Origin: Shimia ponticola
GTDB taxonomy: Bacteria > Pseudomonadota > Alphaproteobacteria > Rhodobacterales > Rhodobacteraceae
Length of the DNA: 64,000 nucleotides
Direction: 5' to 3'
Assembly: GCF_007995215.1 (NCBI RefSeq)
Contig: NZ_VCDK01000007.1
Coordinates: forward strand, 1 to 64,000
Numbering within the stretch: position 1 is the stretch's first letter; every line of letters begins with the position of its first letter. Shown in pieces: positions 16,628 to 25,335 of the stretch. The notes beneath the pieces were generated by a model. That model ran no database searches. It saw only the letters and a program-made list of their open reading frames with translations, and had not been told where the DNA came from. Position numbers and translations under genes: made by a program.

Positions 16628-17536
16628 ATGAAGTACCTTATCACAACCGCAGTGGCCGCCGTGCTTGCCACGTCTGCCGTCGCGGAAGACTGGAAGCAAG
16701 ACTACCAAGTCATCAAATTCGGCATCCTATCGGGTGAGAACGAAAAAGACCGGATCGCACGTTATACCCCGTTCGAAGAGTATCTCGAGCGCGAACTGGG
16801 CGTCGAAGTCGAAATCTTCACCGCAGGTGCGTATGATGGCGTGATCCAGGCGCTCGGCGCCGATCAGATCGAATTCGCCTTCCTCGGCTCGTCCTCCTAC
16901 GCTGCTGCCTACACCGCCACCGACGGCAAGGTCGAGCCGCTGGTGACGCGTATCCGTCAGGATGGCTCCTCAGGCTATTTCTCGGTTGTCGTGACGCGCT
17001 GCGAAGATGGCTATACCTCGCTGCAGGACCTCGAAGGCAAGGTTCTGGCCTTTGCTGACCCCGACAGCACCTCTGGCTACGCTGTGCCTTACTTCAACAT
17101 TGCCAAGGAAGTTGACCCCAAGACCTTCTTCTCGGCCATTCCCTTCTCTGGCTCACACGAAGCCGGTGTCGCTGGCGTTGCCCAGGGCACCTTTGACGCA
17201 GCCGCCACATGGCAGAATAACGCCACCGATGGCCGCTGGCAGCGCATGATCGAAAAGGAGATGATCTCCGAAGGTGAAATCTGCCCGATCTGGGAAAGCC
17301 CCGAGATCACATCGGGCCCGTTCACGGCGCGCGTGAACCTACCGCAAGAGCTCAAAGACACCATGCAGCAGCTGGTGATCGATGTGCCTGAAAAAGACCC
17401 CGAAGCCTTCAAAGCGATGATCGGCGAAGTCGAAGGCACGCCGAACCCGCAGGTCGGCTGGCAGCCTGCGACCCATGAGCGTTATCAGTGGATCGTAGAC
17501 ATGCGCGCCTGGCTGAAAAAGCAGCGCCGCTCATAA
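16628..17536 (+). CDS. phnD: Phosphonate-binding periplasmic protein, copy 1
   Basis: 302 aa with a Sec signal peptide (MKYLITTAVAAVLATSAVA). PhnD/phosphate-phosphite-phosphonate-binding family: FGILSGENEKDRIARYTPFEEYLE, AYDGVIQALGADQIEFAFLGSSSYAAAY, then ADPDSTSGYAVP and FSGSHEAGVAGVAQG. These segments line the ligand pocket in known members. A hairpin follows and separates it from the permeases. Ligand specificity cannot be read here. Confidence 0.92.
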   Translation: MKYLITTAVAAVLATSAVAEDWKQDYQVIKFGILSGENEKDRIARYTPFEEYLERELGVEVEIFTAGAYDGVIQALGADQIEFAFLGSSSYAAAYTATDGKVEPLVTRIRQDGSSGYFSVVVTRCEDGYTSLQDLEGKVLAFADPDSTSGYAVPYFNIAKEVDPKTFFSAIPFSGSHEAGVAGVAQGTFDAAATWQNNATDGRWQRMIEKEMISEGEICPIWESPEITSGPFTARVNLPQELKDTMQQLVIDVPEKDPEAFKAMIGEVEGTPNPQVGWQPATHERYQWIVDMRAWLKKQRRS

Positions 17537-17547
17537 GATCACAGACG

Positions 17548-17576
17548 TGGACCTCCGCCAATACAGTGGGGGTCCA
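17548..17576 (+). terminator. Hairpin between phnD1 and phnE
   Basis: 9-bp stem TGGACCTCC / GGGGGTCCA (one G-T pair), 11-base loop, followed by TTCTT. Probably an attenuator that keeps the binding protein more abundant than the permeases; the same design follows phnD2. Confidence 0.6.
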
Positions 17577-17596
17577 TTCTTACTGGGATACCCGAA

Positions 17597-18529
17597 ATGA
17601 CCGCTGCTGCTGATGTGACGCCCTTGCGTCCCATGGACCAATTCGAATTGGACTATGCCGCCCAAAGGCGGCGGGCTAAGCTTGGCTGGTTCATCGCCAG
17701 CGTGCTGTTCTTTGCTTTCTTTGCTTTCTCGGCCTGGCTCGGTGATTTCTTCAAAGTCACGCAGGTGACCAATGTCGATGGCTCCCGGGAATGGCGTTGG
17801 ATCATTCCAGCGGGTCTGCCGCGCCTTGGAGAGTTCATTGAAAAGACGCTTCCCGTTTTGCGATGGGATAGCCTTGGCGCTGATATTGCCGAATGGTTCT
17901 GGCGCTGGAAGGTCTGGCTGAACCTTTTGATTGAGACGGTCCTGATTGCCTTCATGGCAACGGCCCTTGGCGTCTTCGGCGGGTTTGTGATGTCCTTCCC
18001 CGCGTCGCGCAACCTAGCCCCCAACAAATGGGTGCTGTGGATCTGTCGGCGCTATCTTGAGATTGCGCGCACCGTGCCAGAACTGGTCTGGGCGCTGATC
18101 TTCGTCTTCTGCTTTTCGGTAGGGCCTATGGCGGGGGTGTTGGCCATCGGTCTGCATACGGCTGGCGCTCTGGGCAAGCTGTATTCGGAAGTGAACGAAA
18201 ACATCGATATGCGACCGCTGGAAGGCGTAAAAGCCGCAGGCGGCACATGGTTTGACCAGATCCGCTATGGTGCCGTCCCGCAGGTCATGCCCAACATCAT
18301 CAGCTATACATTGCTTCGGTTCGAGATCAACGTGCGTGCCTCTTCCATCATCGGCTACGTGGGTGCCGGGGGCCTCGGCCAGGAATTTCGTGAGGCATTG
18401 TCCTTGCAGGAATATACCGACCTGTCGGCTCTGTTTCTGATCATCTTTGTGACTGTGATGGTTATCGACTACGGCTCGGAAAAATTGCGCCACCGGGTCA
18501 TCGGACTTGAGAAAGGGCCAGCGACATGA
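17597..18529 (+). CDS. phnE: Phosphonate ABC importer permease, copy 1a
   Basis: 310 aa. PhnE family: N-terminal membrane anchor, long loop, then the permease core with ARTVPELVWALIFVF, AGALGKLYSEVNENIDMRPLEGVKAAGG (EAA loop) and SSIIGYVGAGGLGQEFREAL. Works with the next gene as a heterodimeric channel. Overlaps it by 4 bp. Confidence 0.91.
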   Translation: MTAAADVTPLRPMDQFELDYAAQRRRAKLGWFIASVLFFAFFAFSAWLGDFFKVTQVTNVDGSREWRWIIPAGLPRLGEFIEKTLPVLRWDSLGADIAEWFWRWKVWLNLLIETVLIAFMATALGVFGGFVMSFPASRNLAPNKWVLWICRRYLEIARTVPELVWALIFVFCFSVGPMAGVLAIGLHTAGALGKLYSEVNENIDMRPLEGVKAAGGTWFDQIRYGAVPQVMPNIISYTLLRFEINVRASSIIGYVGAGGLGQEFREALSLQEYTDLSALFLIIFVTVMVIDYGSEKLRHRVIGLEKGPAT

Positions 18530-19383
18530 CCCCAACCGACGCGCAAATCAAAGACTGGATGGACAAGCAGCCGCAGGCTTTTCGCGACACACCCGCCGTG
18601 CGCCTCCGCAAGATCAGCCTTTGGGCGCTTTTCATTGGGCTCTTTGCCTGGTGCCTTTATGATTTCAACTTTTCACCTGAACGGATCTGGGTTGGCCTCC
18701 AGCGGCTCGGAACTGTGATCTCGTTCATGTTCCCGCCGCATCTGTGGGAAACCTGGCCCGAATGGGTCGAGGTGTTCACGGCCCTCGGCGAAACGGTTGC
18801 CATGGCGTTCCTTGGAACAGTGCTGGGTCTGATCATCGCATTCCCCGTGTCTTTCCTCGGGGCAAAGAACATCACACGCATCTTTTTTCTGCGTCACACA
18901 GCGCGGCGCGGCTACGACATCATTCGTGCTTTTGAGACACTGATCCTCGCTCTGATCTTCATACGCGCCTTTGGTCTTGGCCCTTTGGCGGGCATTCTGG
19001 CCATTGCGGTGTCTGAGATCGGCACCTTCGGCAAACTCTTCTCCGAAGCATTGGAGAACACGTCGAAACGCCCCGTCGAAGGCGTTGTTGCCTCGGGCGG
19101 GTCAAGGTTCCAATCCATCCTCTATGGGATCATGCCGCAGGTCTTGCCGGTTCATCTGTCGATCATCCTTTACAACTTTGAATCCAATGTCCGCTCTTCA
19201 ACCATCCTTGGCATCGTCGGCGCTGGCGGGATCGGCTTCATGTTGTCGGACCGGATCGCTGGGCTGTTCTGGGACCAGGTCTGGACGATTATCTTCCTGA
19301 TCATCGCTATGGTCTATATCGTCGATTACCTCTCTGGCCTCATCCGCACCCGCGTCATCGGCAAATGGGAAGGCGCGCACTGA
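18526..19383 (+). CDS. phnE: Phosphonate ABC importer permease, copy 1b
   Basis: 285 aa, second PhnE. Core segments FETLILALIFIRAFGLGPLAG, EIGTFGKLFSEALENTSKRPVEGV and SSTILGIVGAGGIGFMLSDRI. Many alphaproteobacterial phosphonate importers have two PhnE proteins, as here. The kinase-like gene starts 5 bp after its stop. Confidence 0.91.
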   Translation: MTPTDAQIKDWMDKQPQAFRDTPAVRLRKISLWALFIGLFAWCLYDFNFSPERIWVGLQRLGTVISFMFPPHLWETWPEWVEVFTALGETVAMAFLGTVLGLIIAFPVSFLGAKNITRIFFLRHTARRGYDIIRAFETLILALIFIRAFGLGPLAGILAIAVSEIGTFGKLFSEALENTSKRPVEGVVASGGSRFQSILYGIMPQVLPVHLSIILYNFESNVRSSTILGIVGAGGIGFMLSDRIAGLFWDQVWTIIFLIIAMVYIVDYLSGLIRTRVIGKWEGAH

Positions 19384-19388
19384 ATGCG

Positions 19389-19895
19389 ATGCGGCGCATC
19401 ATGATCATCGGGGGTCCGGGCTCTGGGAAATCCACATTGGCCCGGGCCTTGGGCAACAAGCTCGGACTGCCCGTCACCCATATCGATCAGTTGCAATTCG
19501 ACTTTGGCTGGGCCGAAGTTGACCCTGCCAAGAGGGACGCGCAGGTCCGGGACGTGATCACCCGCGAAAGCTGGATTATCGACGGCAATTATTCGTCCAC
19601 CGTCGAGGATCGCATCGCACGCGCTGATACGCTGATCTGGCTCGACATCCCTCTGCGTCGCAGGCTGTGGCGGGTCGCCCGGCGCACACTGAAATACTAC
19701 GGCCAAAGCCGCCCCTATCTTCCCGCGGGCTGTCCGGAGCGGTTCTCGGTGGAGTTCATTCATTACATCCTGTCATCGAGCAAACGGCAGAGGGCAAAAG
19801 CCGCGGACCGCTACGAAACCATGTCGCAAAAAGCACAAGCGTTTCATCTGCGGTCTACTCGGGACGTTCAAAAGTTTCTGGAGCAGCTTCCATGA
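19389..19895 (+). CDS. P-loop nucleotide kinase-like protein (FlaR-like)
   Basis: 168 aa. Adenylate-kinase-like P-loop at the N-terminus (IIGGPGSGKSTLARALG) followed by LPVTHIDQLQF, SWIIDGNY, ADTLIWLDIPLRRRLWRVARRTL and a C-terminal helix. This matches small AAA/FlaR-like 'topology modulation' kinases of unknown substrate. The start at MRRIMIIGG is preferred because it follows the phnE stop; an ATG 24 bp upstream overlaps phnE. Coupled (ATGA) to a phosphodiesterase, so it may phosphorylate an intermediate of the same pathway (inference). Confidence 0.7.
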   Translation: MRRIMIIGGPGSGKSTLARALGNKLGLPVTHIDQLQFDFGWAEVDPAKRDAQVRDVITRESWIIDGNYSSTVEDRIARADTLIWLDIPLRRRLWRVARRTLKYYGQSRPYLPAGCPERFSVEFIHYILSSSKRQRAKAADRYETMSQKAQAFHLRSTRDVQKFLEQLP

Positions 19896-20701
19896 AGCTG
19901 ATTGTACTCAGCGACCTGCACCTTATGCAGGACGACCCAGTGCGCGATCAGGGAAATCATGCGCGTCTGTATAGCGCCGTAGAGCGGATCAACACGGCCT
20001 ATCCCGACGCCGATCTTGTGGTCGTCGCCGGAGACATTGCCGACCGCGGAAAGCTGCTGCGGCCCTATCAAGATGCGTATGCGGCGCTGTCCTGTTTGAT
20101 CCCGCCTTGGACGGTCACGGTGGGAAATCACGACGATCGCGAGACTTTCAAATCCGTTTTTGGCGTTGGGCACTGCGACCCAAACGGGTTTGTCCAATCG
20201 TCCCATGATTTGGACGGAACGCGCGTGATCGTCCTGGACAGTGCGTCCGAAGAGCCCGCACCTGAGGGGATGCGCGGTGCGCGAGACCCGGCTGGACAGC
20301 TGTGTCCGGCACGGCTGACGTGGCTTGATCATCAACTGGCCTCTGCCAAAGGCATGCCGGTTCTCATTGTCTTTCACCATCCCGCGATACCAACATGCAT
20401 CACCCTGGATGACTGGATCCTACGCTCGCCAGAAGCGTTGATCGACCGGCTCGTCGCGCATGGCCAGGTACGGCACGTCATCAGCGGCCATATCCACATG
20501 ACGACAACGAGTTTCTTCAGGGGCATTCCGTTCACGACAATCGCGGGTGGCCATACAACTTCCGTCGAAGACTTCGGAGGCCGGGAAAACAAATTTCGTC
20601 GAACCGGACCTGCGCAGATGGCCGTGGTTCTGAGCGATGCAGATAAGACCATCGTGCATTTCGACAATTACGTGGATGCGAACCCAGATTTCCAAAAGTA
20701 G
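19892..20701 (+). CDS. Calcineurin-like metallophosphoesterase, copy 3
   Basis: 269 aa. Metal motifs: SDLH at 7-10, GDIADRG, GNHDDRE, FHHPA and SGHIHM. Same superfamily as the two enzymes at 7655-9258 but not their close duplicate (extra [15 protein letters not shown] segment). Coupled to the kinase-like gene and 11 bp before the hexapeptide transferase. In a block whose PhnJ lacks its cysteines, a phosphodiesterase might release phosphate from the ribosylated intermediate; this is inference only. Confidence 0.85.
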   Translation: MKLIVLSDLHLMQDDPVRDQGNHARLYSAVERINTAYPDADLVVVAGDIADRGKLLRPYQDAYAALSCLIPPWTVTVGNHDDRETFKSVFGVGHCDPNGFVQSSHDLDGTRVIVLDSASEEPAPEGMRGARDPAGQLCPARLTWLDHQLASAKGMPVLIVFHHPAIPTCITLDDWILRSPEALIDRLVAHGQVRHVISGHIHMTTTSFFRGIPFTTIAGGHTTSVEDFGGRENKFRRTGPAQMAVVLSDADKTIVHFDNYVDANPDFQK

Positions 20702-20712
20702 GAGAGACCCAT

Positions 20713-21339
20713 ATGGCAGGTGCTGGCTCGAAGAACGCCCTCTCTGAGGCCCCAACGATTCATGACGCCGCAGTTGTCGATGATTTCGATTTGGGCCAGT
20801 GGACCGAGGTGGGCCGTGGCACCACGCTCAAACATGGGTCCATGGGGGATTGGTCCTATATCACCCGCGATTGCCATGTGGTGTGGACGACGATCGGCAA
20901 GATGTGCTCGATTGCCAATTCGACCCGTATCAATCCCGGAAACCACCCGACATGGCGCGCTGTGCAGCATCATTCTGTTTATCGTGCCGAAGCTTATGGG
21001 CTTGGATCCGACGATTATGACTTTTTCGAATGGCGCAAAGCTGATTGGGTGACGATTGGCCATGATGTCTGGATCGGGCATGGGGTGACCGTGACCGCTG
21101 GCGTGACCATCGGGACGGGCGCCGTGATCGGCGCGGGCGCGGTCGTCACCAAGGATGTGGAGCCCTACACCGTGGTCGGCGGGGTGCCAGCGCGTGTCCT
21201 CAAGCGCCGTTTCAACGAGGCGCAGGCCGACGCCCTGCAAGAGATCGCCGTCTGGGATTGGAGCCATGATGCCTACAAGGCAGCTTTGCCAGACATACGC
21301 GCGTTGGAGATCGACGCCTTCATCGAAAAGTATCGGTAG
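20713..21339 (+). CDS. Phosphonate-cluster hexapeptide-repeat transferase, copy 1
   Basis: 208 aa left-handed beta-helix acyltransferase of the xenobiotic/chloramphenicol acetyltransferase type: repeats through [19 protein letters not shown] and [31 protein letters not shown], with the conserved [10 protein letters not shown] histidine segment. This is the hexapeptide family commonly linked to phn operons (TIGR03308-like). A paralog lies at 28165, in the same relative place after phnE. It probably acetylates a phosphonate or sugar intermediate; substrate unknown. Confidence 0.85.
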   Translation: MAGAGSKNALSEAPTIHDAAVVDDFDLGQWTEVGRGTTLKHGSMGDWSYITRDCHVVWTTIGKMCSIANSTRINPGNHPTWRAVQHHSVYRAEAYGLGSDDYDFFEWRKADWVTIGHDVWIGHGVTVTAGVTIGTGAVIGAGAVVTKDVEPYTVVGGVPARVLKRRFNEAQADALQEIAVWDWSHDAYKAALPDIRALEIDAFIEKYR

Positions 21340-21900
21340 ATGCGGCTCGTCACGCCGTCGCTGGAGTATCTGGACGCTTAGCGCGCCGCGCTTGAAACCG
21401 GCTGGTCACCTCGCACCACCCGGCCAGAGGCGGCGACAGAGGAATTGCACGCGATCTCCTTGGATCCTGAGGGCTTCATTGCATCTCTTGATGATCCCGA
21501 CGCGCGCGGCGGCGATATCCAACTTCAAGACGGCAACTTCGTGAAGCGCCTTCCAAGCTTCCGTCGGTGGATTTGGCACGCCGGCTTTTGCGGTAGTATC
21601 GAGTTGAGATGGCAGCATGGTACCAATGCCCTGCCACCGACTTGTCTCGGACATATCGGTTATGCGGTTGTGCCATGGCGCAGGCGCGAGGGTCTAGCAA
21701 CAGCAGCTCTTAGTGCGCTGTTGCCCGATGCGCGGCGCACGGGCCTGACCTTCGTGGACCTTACGACCGACCCGGGAAACACAGCCTCGATTCGCGTGAT
21801 AGAAAAGAACGGCGGGCTGCTCGTTGAGCGCCGCGACAAAGCTCCAACGCATGGAAGGGGCGAAGAATTGCTGTTTCGCATTCACCTGCCACTTGTTTGA
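21340..21900 (+). pseudogene. GNAT acetyltransferase gene broken by an in-frame stop
   Basis: The ATG directly after the hexapeptide gene reads MRLVTPSLEYLDA, then TAG at 21379-21381, then continues in the same frame through RAALETGWSP, FRRWIWHAGFCGSIELRW, LGHIGYAVVPWRRREGLATAAL and DPGNTASIRVIEKNGG to a normal stop. This is a GNAT enzyme whose N-terminal strand is cut off by one nonsense codon at position 14. Re-initiation at TTG 21445 could give a shortened protein. A natural suppressor or a sequencing error would restore it. Confidence 0.72.
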
Positions 21901-22040
21901 CGTCTTCGACCATGGCCATCACTGGTGATTTGGGCATAGCGGCCGAAACTTGAAACCAAAGGTTGCAGCAGTTGTCACAAAACCTTCACGCGGTCAGTCT
22001 AAGCGACCCCGATTGGCGGAATACATCTGGAACATAAGGC

Positions 22041-22979
22041 ATGGCCAGGCTGAAGGCACTTGACGGTAACGACAATTCTCCCTTGTGCTTTGGATGCATG
22101 CAGTTCGGCGGAACCGCAGATGCCGCTGCAAGCCGCGCCATGTTCGATGCTTGCCGAGACGCCGGTATCAACTTCTTCGATACTGCCCACACGTATACAG
22201 GCGGTCAGTCCGAGGAACTGCTGGGCGACCATATTCAACAGAACCGCGAAGCACTGATAATCGCGACAAAAACCGGCTATACCGGGGGCAGTGGCCGCGA
22301 GAATATTCTGACTCAGTTCGACGAAAGCCAATCTCGTCTCAGGCTGGATGTTGTCGATATCTTGTACCTGCACCGTTGGGATCCGAAGACCCCCTTGCTT
22401 GAAACCTTCGAAGCGCTTTGCGAATTGCAATCTCAAGGCAAGATTCGGCACATCGGGGTGTCCAATTTCGCGGCCTGGCAGGTCATGAAAGCGCAAGCTG
22501 TTGCAGAACAACTTGGAACCCGCATCGATATCATCCAGCCCATGTACTCTTTGATCAAGCGGCAGGCTGAGGTCGAACTTTTCCCGATGGCGATTTCCGA
22601 GGATATTGCCGTCGCACCCTATTCACCGTTGGGCAGCGGTCTGCTCACGGGCAAATACCAGAGCGGCGGCGAGGGACGCCTTTCAACGGACAGACGCTAC
22701 GCGGCCCGTTACGGGCAAGCGTGGATGGCGGAGACGGCGAAGTCCCTGTCCGCTTTGGCCCGTGAATGGGGAATTGACCCTGCCACTTTGGCTGTGGCTT
22801 GGGCCGCCAAACATCCTGCTGTTTCTGCTCCGATAATCAGTGGACGCAATGCTAAGCAGTTGGAACCGTCTTTGAATGCCTTGAGTGTTTGCTTGACTGT
22901 GGAGCAATACGCGCAGATCGAAGCGCTGTCTGCGCGGCCGGCTCCCGCGACTGACCGTTTGGAAGAAGCAGGGGCCTAG
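22041..22979 (+). CDS. Aldo/keto reductase
   Basis: 312 aa, the normal AKR length. Catalytic residues are recognisable: FFDTAHTY (Asp and Tyr), IIATKTGY (Lys) and LYLHRWDP (His), with the C-terminal cofactor segment APIISGRNAKQLEPSLNAL. NAD(P)H-dependent reduction of an aldehyde or ketone in the cytoplasm. It stands alone between phosphonate blocks 1 and 2 and converges with the small secreted-protein gene. A role in reducing aldehydes from phosphonate breakdown is possible but unsupported. Confidence 0.87.
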   Translation: MARLKALDGNDNSPLCFGCMQFGGTADAAASRAMFDACRDAGINFFDTAHTYTGGQSEELLGDHIQQNREALIIATKTGYTGGSGRENILTQFDESQSRLRLDVVDILYLHRWDPKTPLLETFEALCELQSQGKIRHIGVSNFAAWQVMKAQAVAEQLGTRIDIIQPMYSLIKRQAEVELFPMAISEDIAVAPYSPLGSGLLTGKYQSGGEGRLSTDRRYAARYGQAWMAETAKSLSALAREWGIDPATLAVAWAAKHPAVSAPIISGRNAKQLEPSLNALSVCLTVEQYAQIEALSARPAPATDRLEEAGA

Positions 22980-23269
22980 GCCGGTCCAGCCAGACCAGCC
23001 TCCCAATGTTCGCCCATGGCCACGATGCAAGACGTGCCATTCGCGTAATTTTGCACAATCATCCATTCGCCATCCCGTGGACTCACCCACACTTCCAGCA
23101 TGGTTTCCGGGTCACGCAGTCCCATGCCTTGACGTTCTGCCCCGAGAACCTCGGTCAGCATCGAAAGCATACGAGCGCTGTCATCGCAGCTGACATCCGA
23201 TATCTTGGCGCTTGCAAGGGTTGGCGCAGTGACGCAAATCGTCAGCAAGAGAAAAAGTCGATCAATCAT
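22976..23269 (-). CDS. Small secreted protein with a Pho box
   Basis: 97 aa. N-terminal signal peptide (MIDRLFLLLTICVTAPTLASA), then a small domain with two cysteines (SCDD and TSC) and DPETMLEVWVSPRDGEWMIVQNYANGTSCIVAMGEHWE. I recognise similar short secreted proteins of unknown function in Rhodobacteraceae but cannot name a family. An almost perfect Pho box lies 33 bp before the start, so it is probably made during phosphate starvation. Overlaps the reductase end by 4 bp, convergent. Confidence 0.75.
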   Translation of the reverse strand: MIDRLFLLLTICVTAPTLASAKISDVSCDDSARMLSMLTEVLGAERQGMGLRDPETMLEVWVSPRDGEWMIVQNYANGTSCIVAMGEHWEAGLAGPA

Positions 23270-23301
23270 AGTTACAGCATAGATGGCCCGGATGACGAAC
23301 G

Positions 23302-23319
23302 TAACAGTTTTATGACAGC
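23302..23319 (-). promoter_or_regulatory. Candidate Pho box for the small secreted protein
   Basis: On the minus strand CTGTCAT-AAAA-CTGTTAC, one base off the E. coli consensus. The best Pho box in the window. Confidence 0.75.
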
Positions 23320-23419
23320 TTGTGGATAAAATTTCCTTACTGCGTGCGGTTTATCACTGTCCCACGCCCGTCCATCAGAAGGTTTGCTGTCACAAATCCG
23401 TTTCGCAAATGCCAAGAAA

Positions 23420-23437
23420 CTGAATCAAAACTGTCAC
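23420..23437 (+). promoter_or_regulatory. Candidate Pho box for phnC2
   Basis: CTGAATC-AAAA-CTGTCAC, 48 bases before the phnC2 ATG. The first half has two mismatches; the second half is near-perfect. Confidence 0.6.
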
Positions 23438-23485
23438 GCAGATGTAGCGTAGCAGCCTTATCCGCCCTCTAAACATGGGGGCGAT

Positions 23486-24301
23486 ATGCTAAGAATCGAC
23501 GCGCTGACCAAGCGGTTCGGAGATAAGACGGCTGTGGATGCAGCCAACATCTTCGTAGACAAACCAACCATGATCGGGATCATCGGCCGTTCCGGGGCTG
23601 GCAAATCCACCCTGCTTCGGATGGTCAACCGCCTCAGCGACGCCACCAGCGGAACAATCACGTTCGAAGGTGAAGAGATCAGCGCCCTGCGCGGTGCCGC
23701 GAAACGGGACTGGCAGTCGCGCTGCGCGATGATCTTTCAGCAGTTCAATCTGGTGCCGCGAATGGACGTGGTGTCGAACGTGCTGCACGGCACTCTGAAC
23801 AAGCGCTCGACATTTGCGACGTTGTTCAACCTTTATCCGCAATCGGACATTCACAAGGCCATCGAAATTCTCGACCGGCTGGGCATCGCCGAGCAGGCCC
23901 CGAAGCGCGCCGAAGCGCTTTCGGGCGGTCAGCAGCAGCGTGTCGCCATTGCCCGGGCGTTGATGCAAGATCCCAAGATCATTCTCGCCGATGAACCGAT
24001 TGCCTCGCTTGATCCGATGAACGCCCAGGTCGTGATGCAGGCCCTGCGCCGGATCCACGAAGAAGACGGGCGCATGGTCATCGCCAACCTGCACACGCTC
24101 GACACGGCACGGCGCTATTGTGATCGCGTGATCGGGATGCGGGACGGACGGATCGTTTTTGACGGAACGCCGGAGCAACTGACCACCGGCGTTGCGCGTG
24201 ACATTTACGGCGCTGGCGCGGATTTCTCCGAAGCCGCCACATCCACAGAAATCGAAACACTGGAGAGACCGGAGCTCCGCGCCGCGGAAGCTTACGTCTG
24301 A
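23486..24301 (+). CDS. phnC: Phosphonate ABC importer ATPase, copy 2
   Basis: 271 aa. Walker [18 protein letters not shown], signature [15 protein letters not shown], Walker [14 protein letters not shown] and [14 protein letters not shown]. Close paralog of the 15780 ATPase. First gene of the importer that serves the canonical C-P lyase operon; the divergent secreted-protein gene shares the promoter region. Confidence 0.92.
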   Translation: MLRIDALTKRFGDKTAVDAANIFVDKPTMIGIIGRSGAGKSTLLRMVNRLSDATSGTITFEGEEISALRGAAKRDWQSRCAMIFQQFNLVPRMDVVSNVLHGTLNKRSTFATLFNLYPQSDIHKAIEILDRLGIAEQAPKRAEALSGGQQQRVAIARALMQDPKIILADEPIASLDPMNAQVVMQALRRIHEEDGRMVIANLHTLDTARRYCDRVIGMRDGRIVFDGTPEQLTTGVARDIYGAGADFSEAATSTEIETLERPELRAAEAYV

Positions 24302-24359
24302 GCCAGTTTTTCCCGCGCGACGCGCGGGCCACCTTCATCAAACCTAGACGGAGAGAACG

Positions 24360-25271
24360 ATGAAAAAGACCCTCGCACTGGCGGTTGCCGCCACAACCGC
24401 GCTCAGCACCGGCGCTTTCGCTCAGGAAATTACCGAATTCCGCATCGGCATTCTGGGTGGCGAAAACGCACAAGACCGCATGAACTCCTACCAGTGCCTT
24501 GCCGATTACACGACCGAAGCGCTCGGCGTCGAAACCAAACTCTTTGCCCCCGCCGACTACAACGGCGTGATCCAGGGCCTGCTGGGCGGCACCATCGACA
24601 TGGCTTGGTTGGGCGCCTCGTCGTATGCCGCGACCTACCTGCAAGACCCCGAAGCGGTTGAGCCTGTACTGATTAAGGTCAACGTGGACGGCTCCATCGG
24701 CTACCACTCCATTGGCTTTGCCCGCAAGGATAGCGGCATCACCTCGCTCGACGACATGGAAGGCAAAGTCTTTGGCTTTGGCGACCCGAACTCCACGTCC
24801 GGCTACCTGATCCCGTCCATCGAGATCCCGCAGTACAAAGACGGCGTGACCATGGAGAGCGGTGAGTATTTCGGTGAAGTGAAGTTCACCGGCGGCCACG
24901 AGCAGACCATCGTTGCGGTCAACAACGGCGACATCGACGGCGGTGTGACCTGGGCTGATGGCCAGGGCAACTGGGAAGACGGCTACAACTCCGGCGCGCT
25001 GCGCAAGGCGGTTGATGCTGGCCTCGTCGACATGAACGACATGGTCCAGATCTGGAAATCGAACGTGATTCCCGAGGGCCCCGTTGTGCTTCGCAAGGCT
25101 CTACCTGCTGACGTCCGCGAAACCATGACCGCGCTGGTCGATGGCCTGCACGAGCGTGACCCTGATTGCGCCTATGGTGTGGCCGCTGGTGACACGCTGG
25201 GCTTCCAGCCGGTCACCCATGATACCTACATCTCGATCGTCGAAGCGCGCAAAGCGAAAATCGGCGGCTAA
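24360..25271 (+). CDS. phnD: Phosphonate-binding periplasmic protein, copy 2
   Basis: 303 aa. Sec signal peptide (MKKTLALAVAATTALSTGAFA). PhnD segments: FRIGILGGENAQDRMNSYQCLADY, YNGVIQGLLGGTIDMAWLGASSYAATY, GDPNSTSGYLIP, FTGGHEQTIVAVNNGDIDGGVTW. Pocket residues differ from PhnD1 (for example ILGGENA versus LSGENEK), so the two may bind different phosphonates. Followed by a strong hairpin with a T-tract. Confidence 0.92.
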   Translation: MKKTLALAVAATTALSTGAFAQEITEFRIGILGGENAQDRMNSYQCLADYTTEALGVETKLFAPADYNGVIQGLLGGTIDMAWLGASSYAATYLQDPEAVEPVLIKVNVDGSIGYHSIGFARKDSGITSLDDMEGKVFGFGDPNSTSGYLIPSIEIPQYKDGVTMESGEYFGEVKFTGGHEQTIVAVNNGDIDGGVTWADGQGNWEDGYNSGALRKAVDAGLVDMNDMVQIWKSNVIPEGPVVLRKALPADVRETMTALVDGLHERDPDCAYGVAAGDTLGFQPVTHDTYISIVEARKAKIGG

Positions 25272-25289
25272 GCCATTTTCATGACGTAT

Positions 25290-25320
25290 CCGGCAGGCCT
25301 TCGGGCCTGTCGGTATTTTT
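25290..25320 (+). terminator. Rho-independent terminator/attenuator between phnD2 and phnE2
   Basis: 10-bp stem CCGGCAGGCC / GGCCTGTCGG with one G-T pair, a TTCG tetraloop, then TATTTTT. The best intrinsic terminator in the window, placed inside an importer operon, so it likely sets the binding protein to permease ratio. Confidence 0.8.
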
Positions 25321-25335
25321 GTATCCGGGGGCAGC

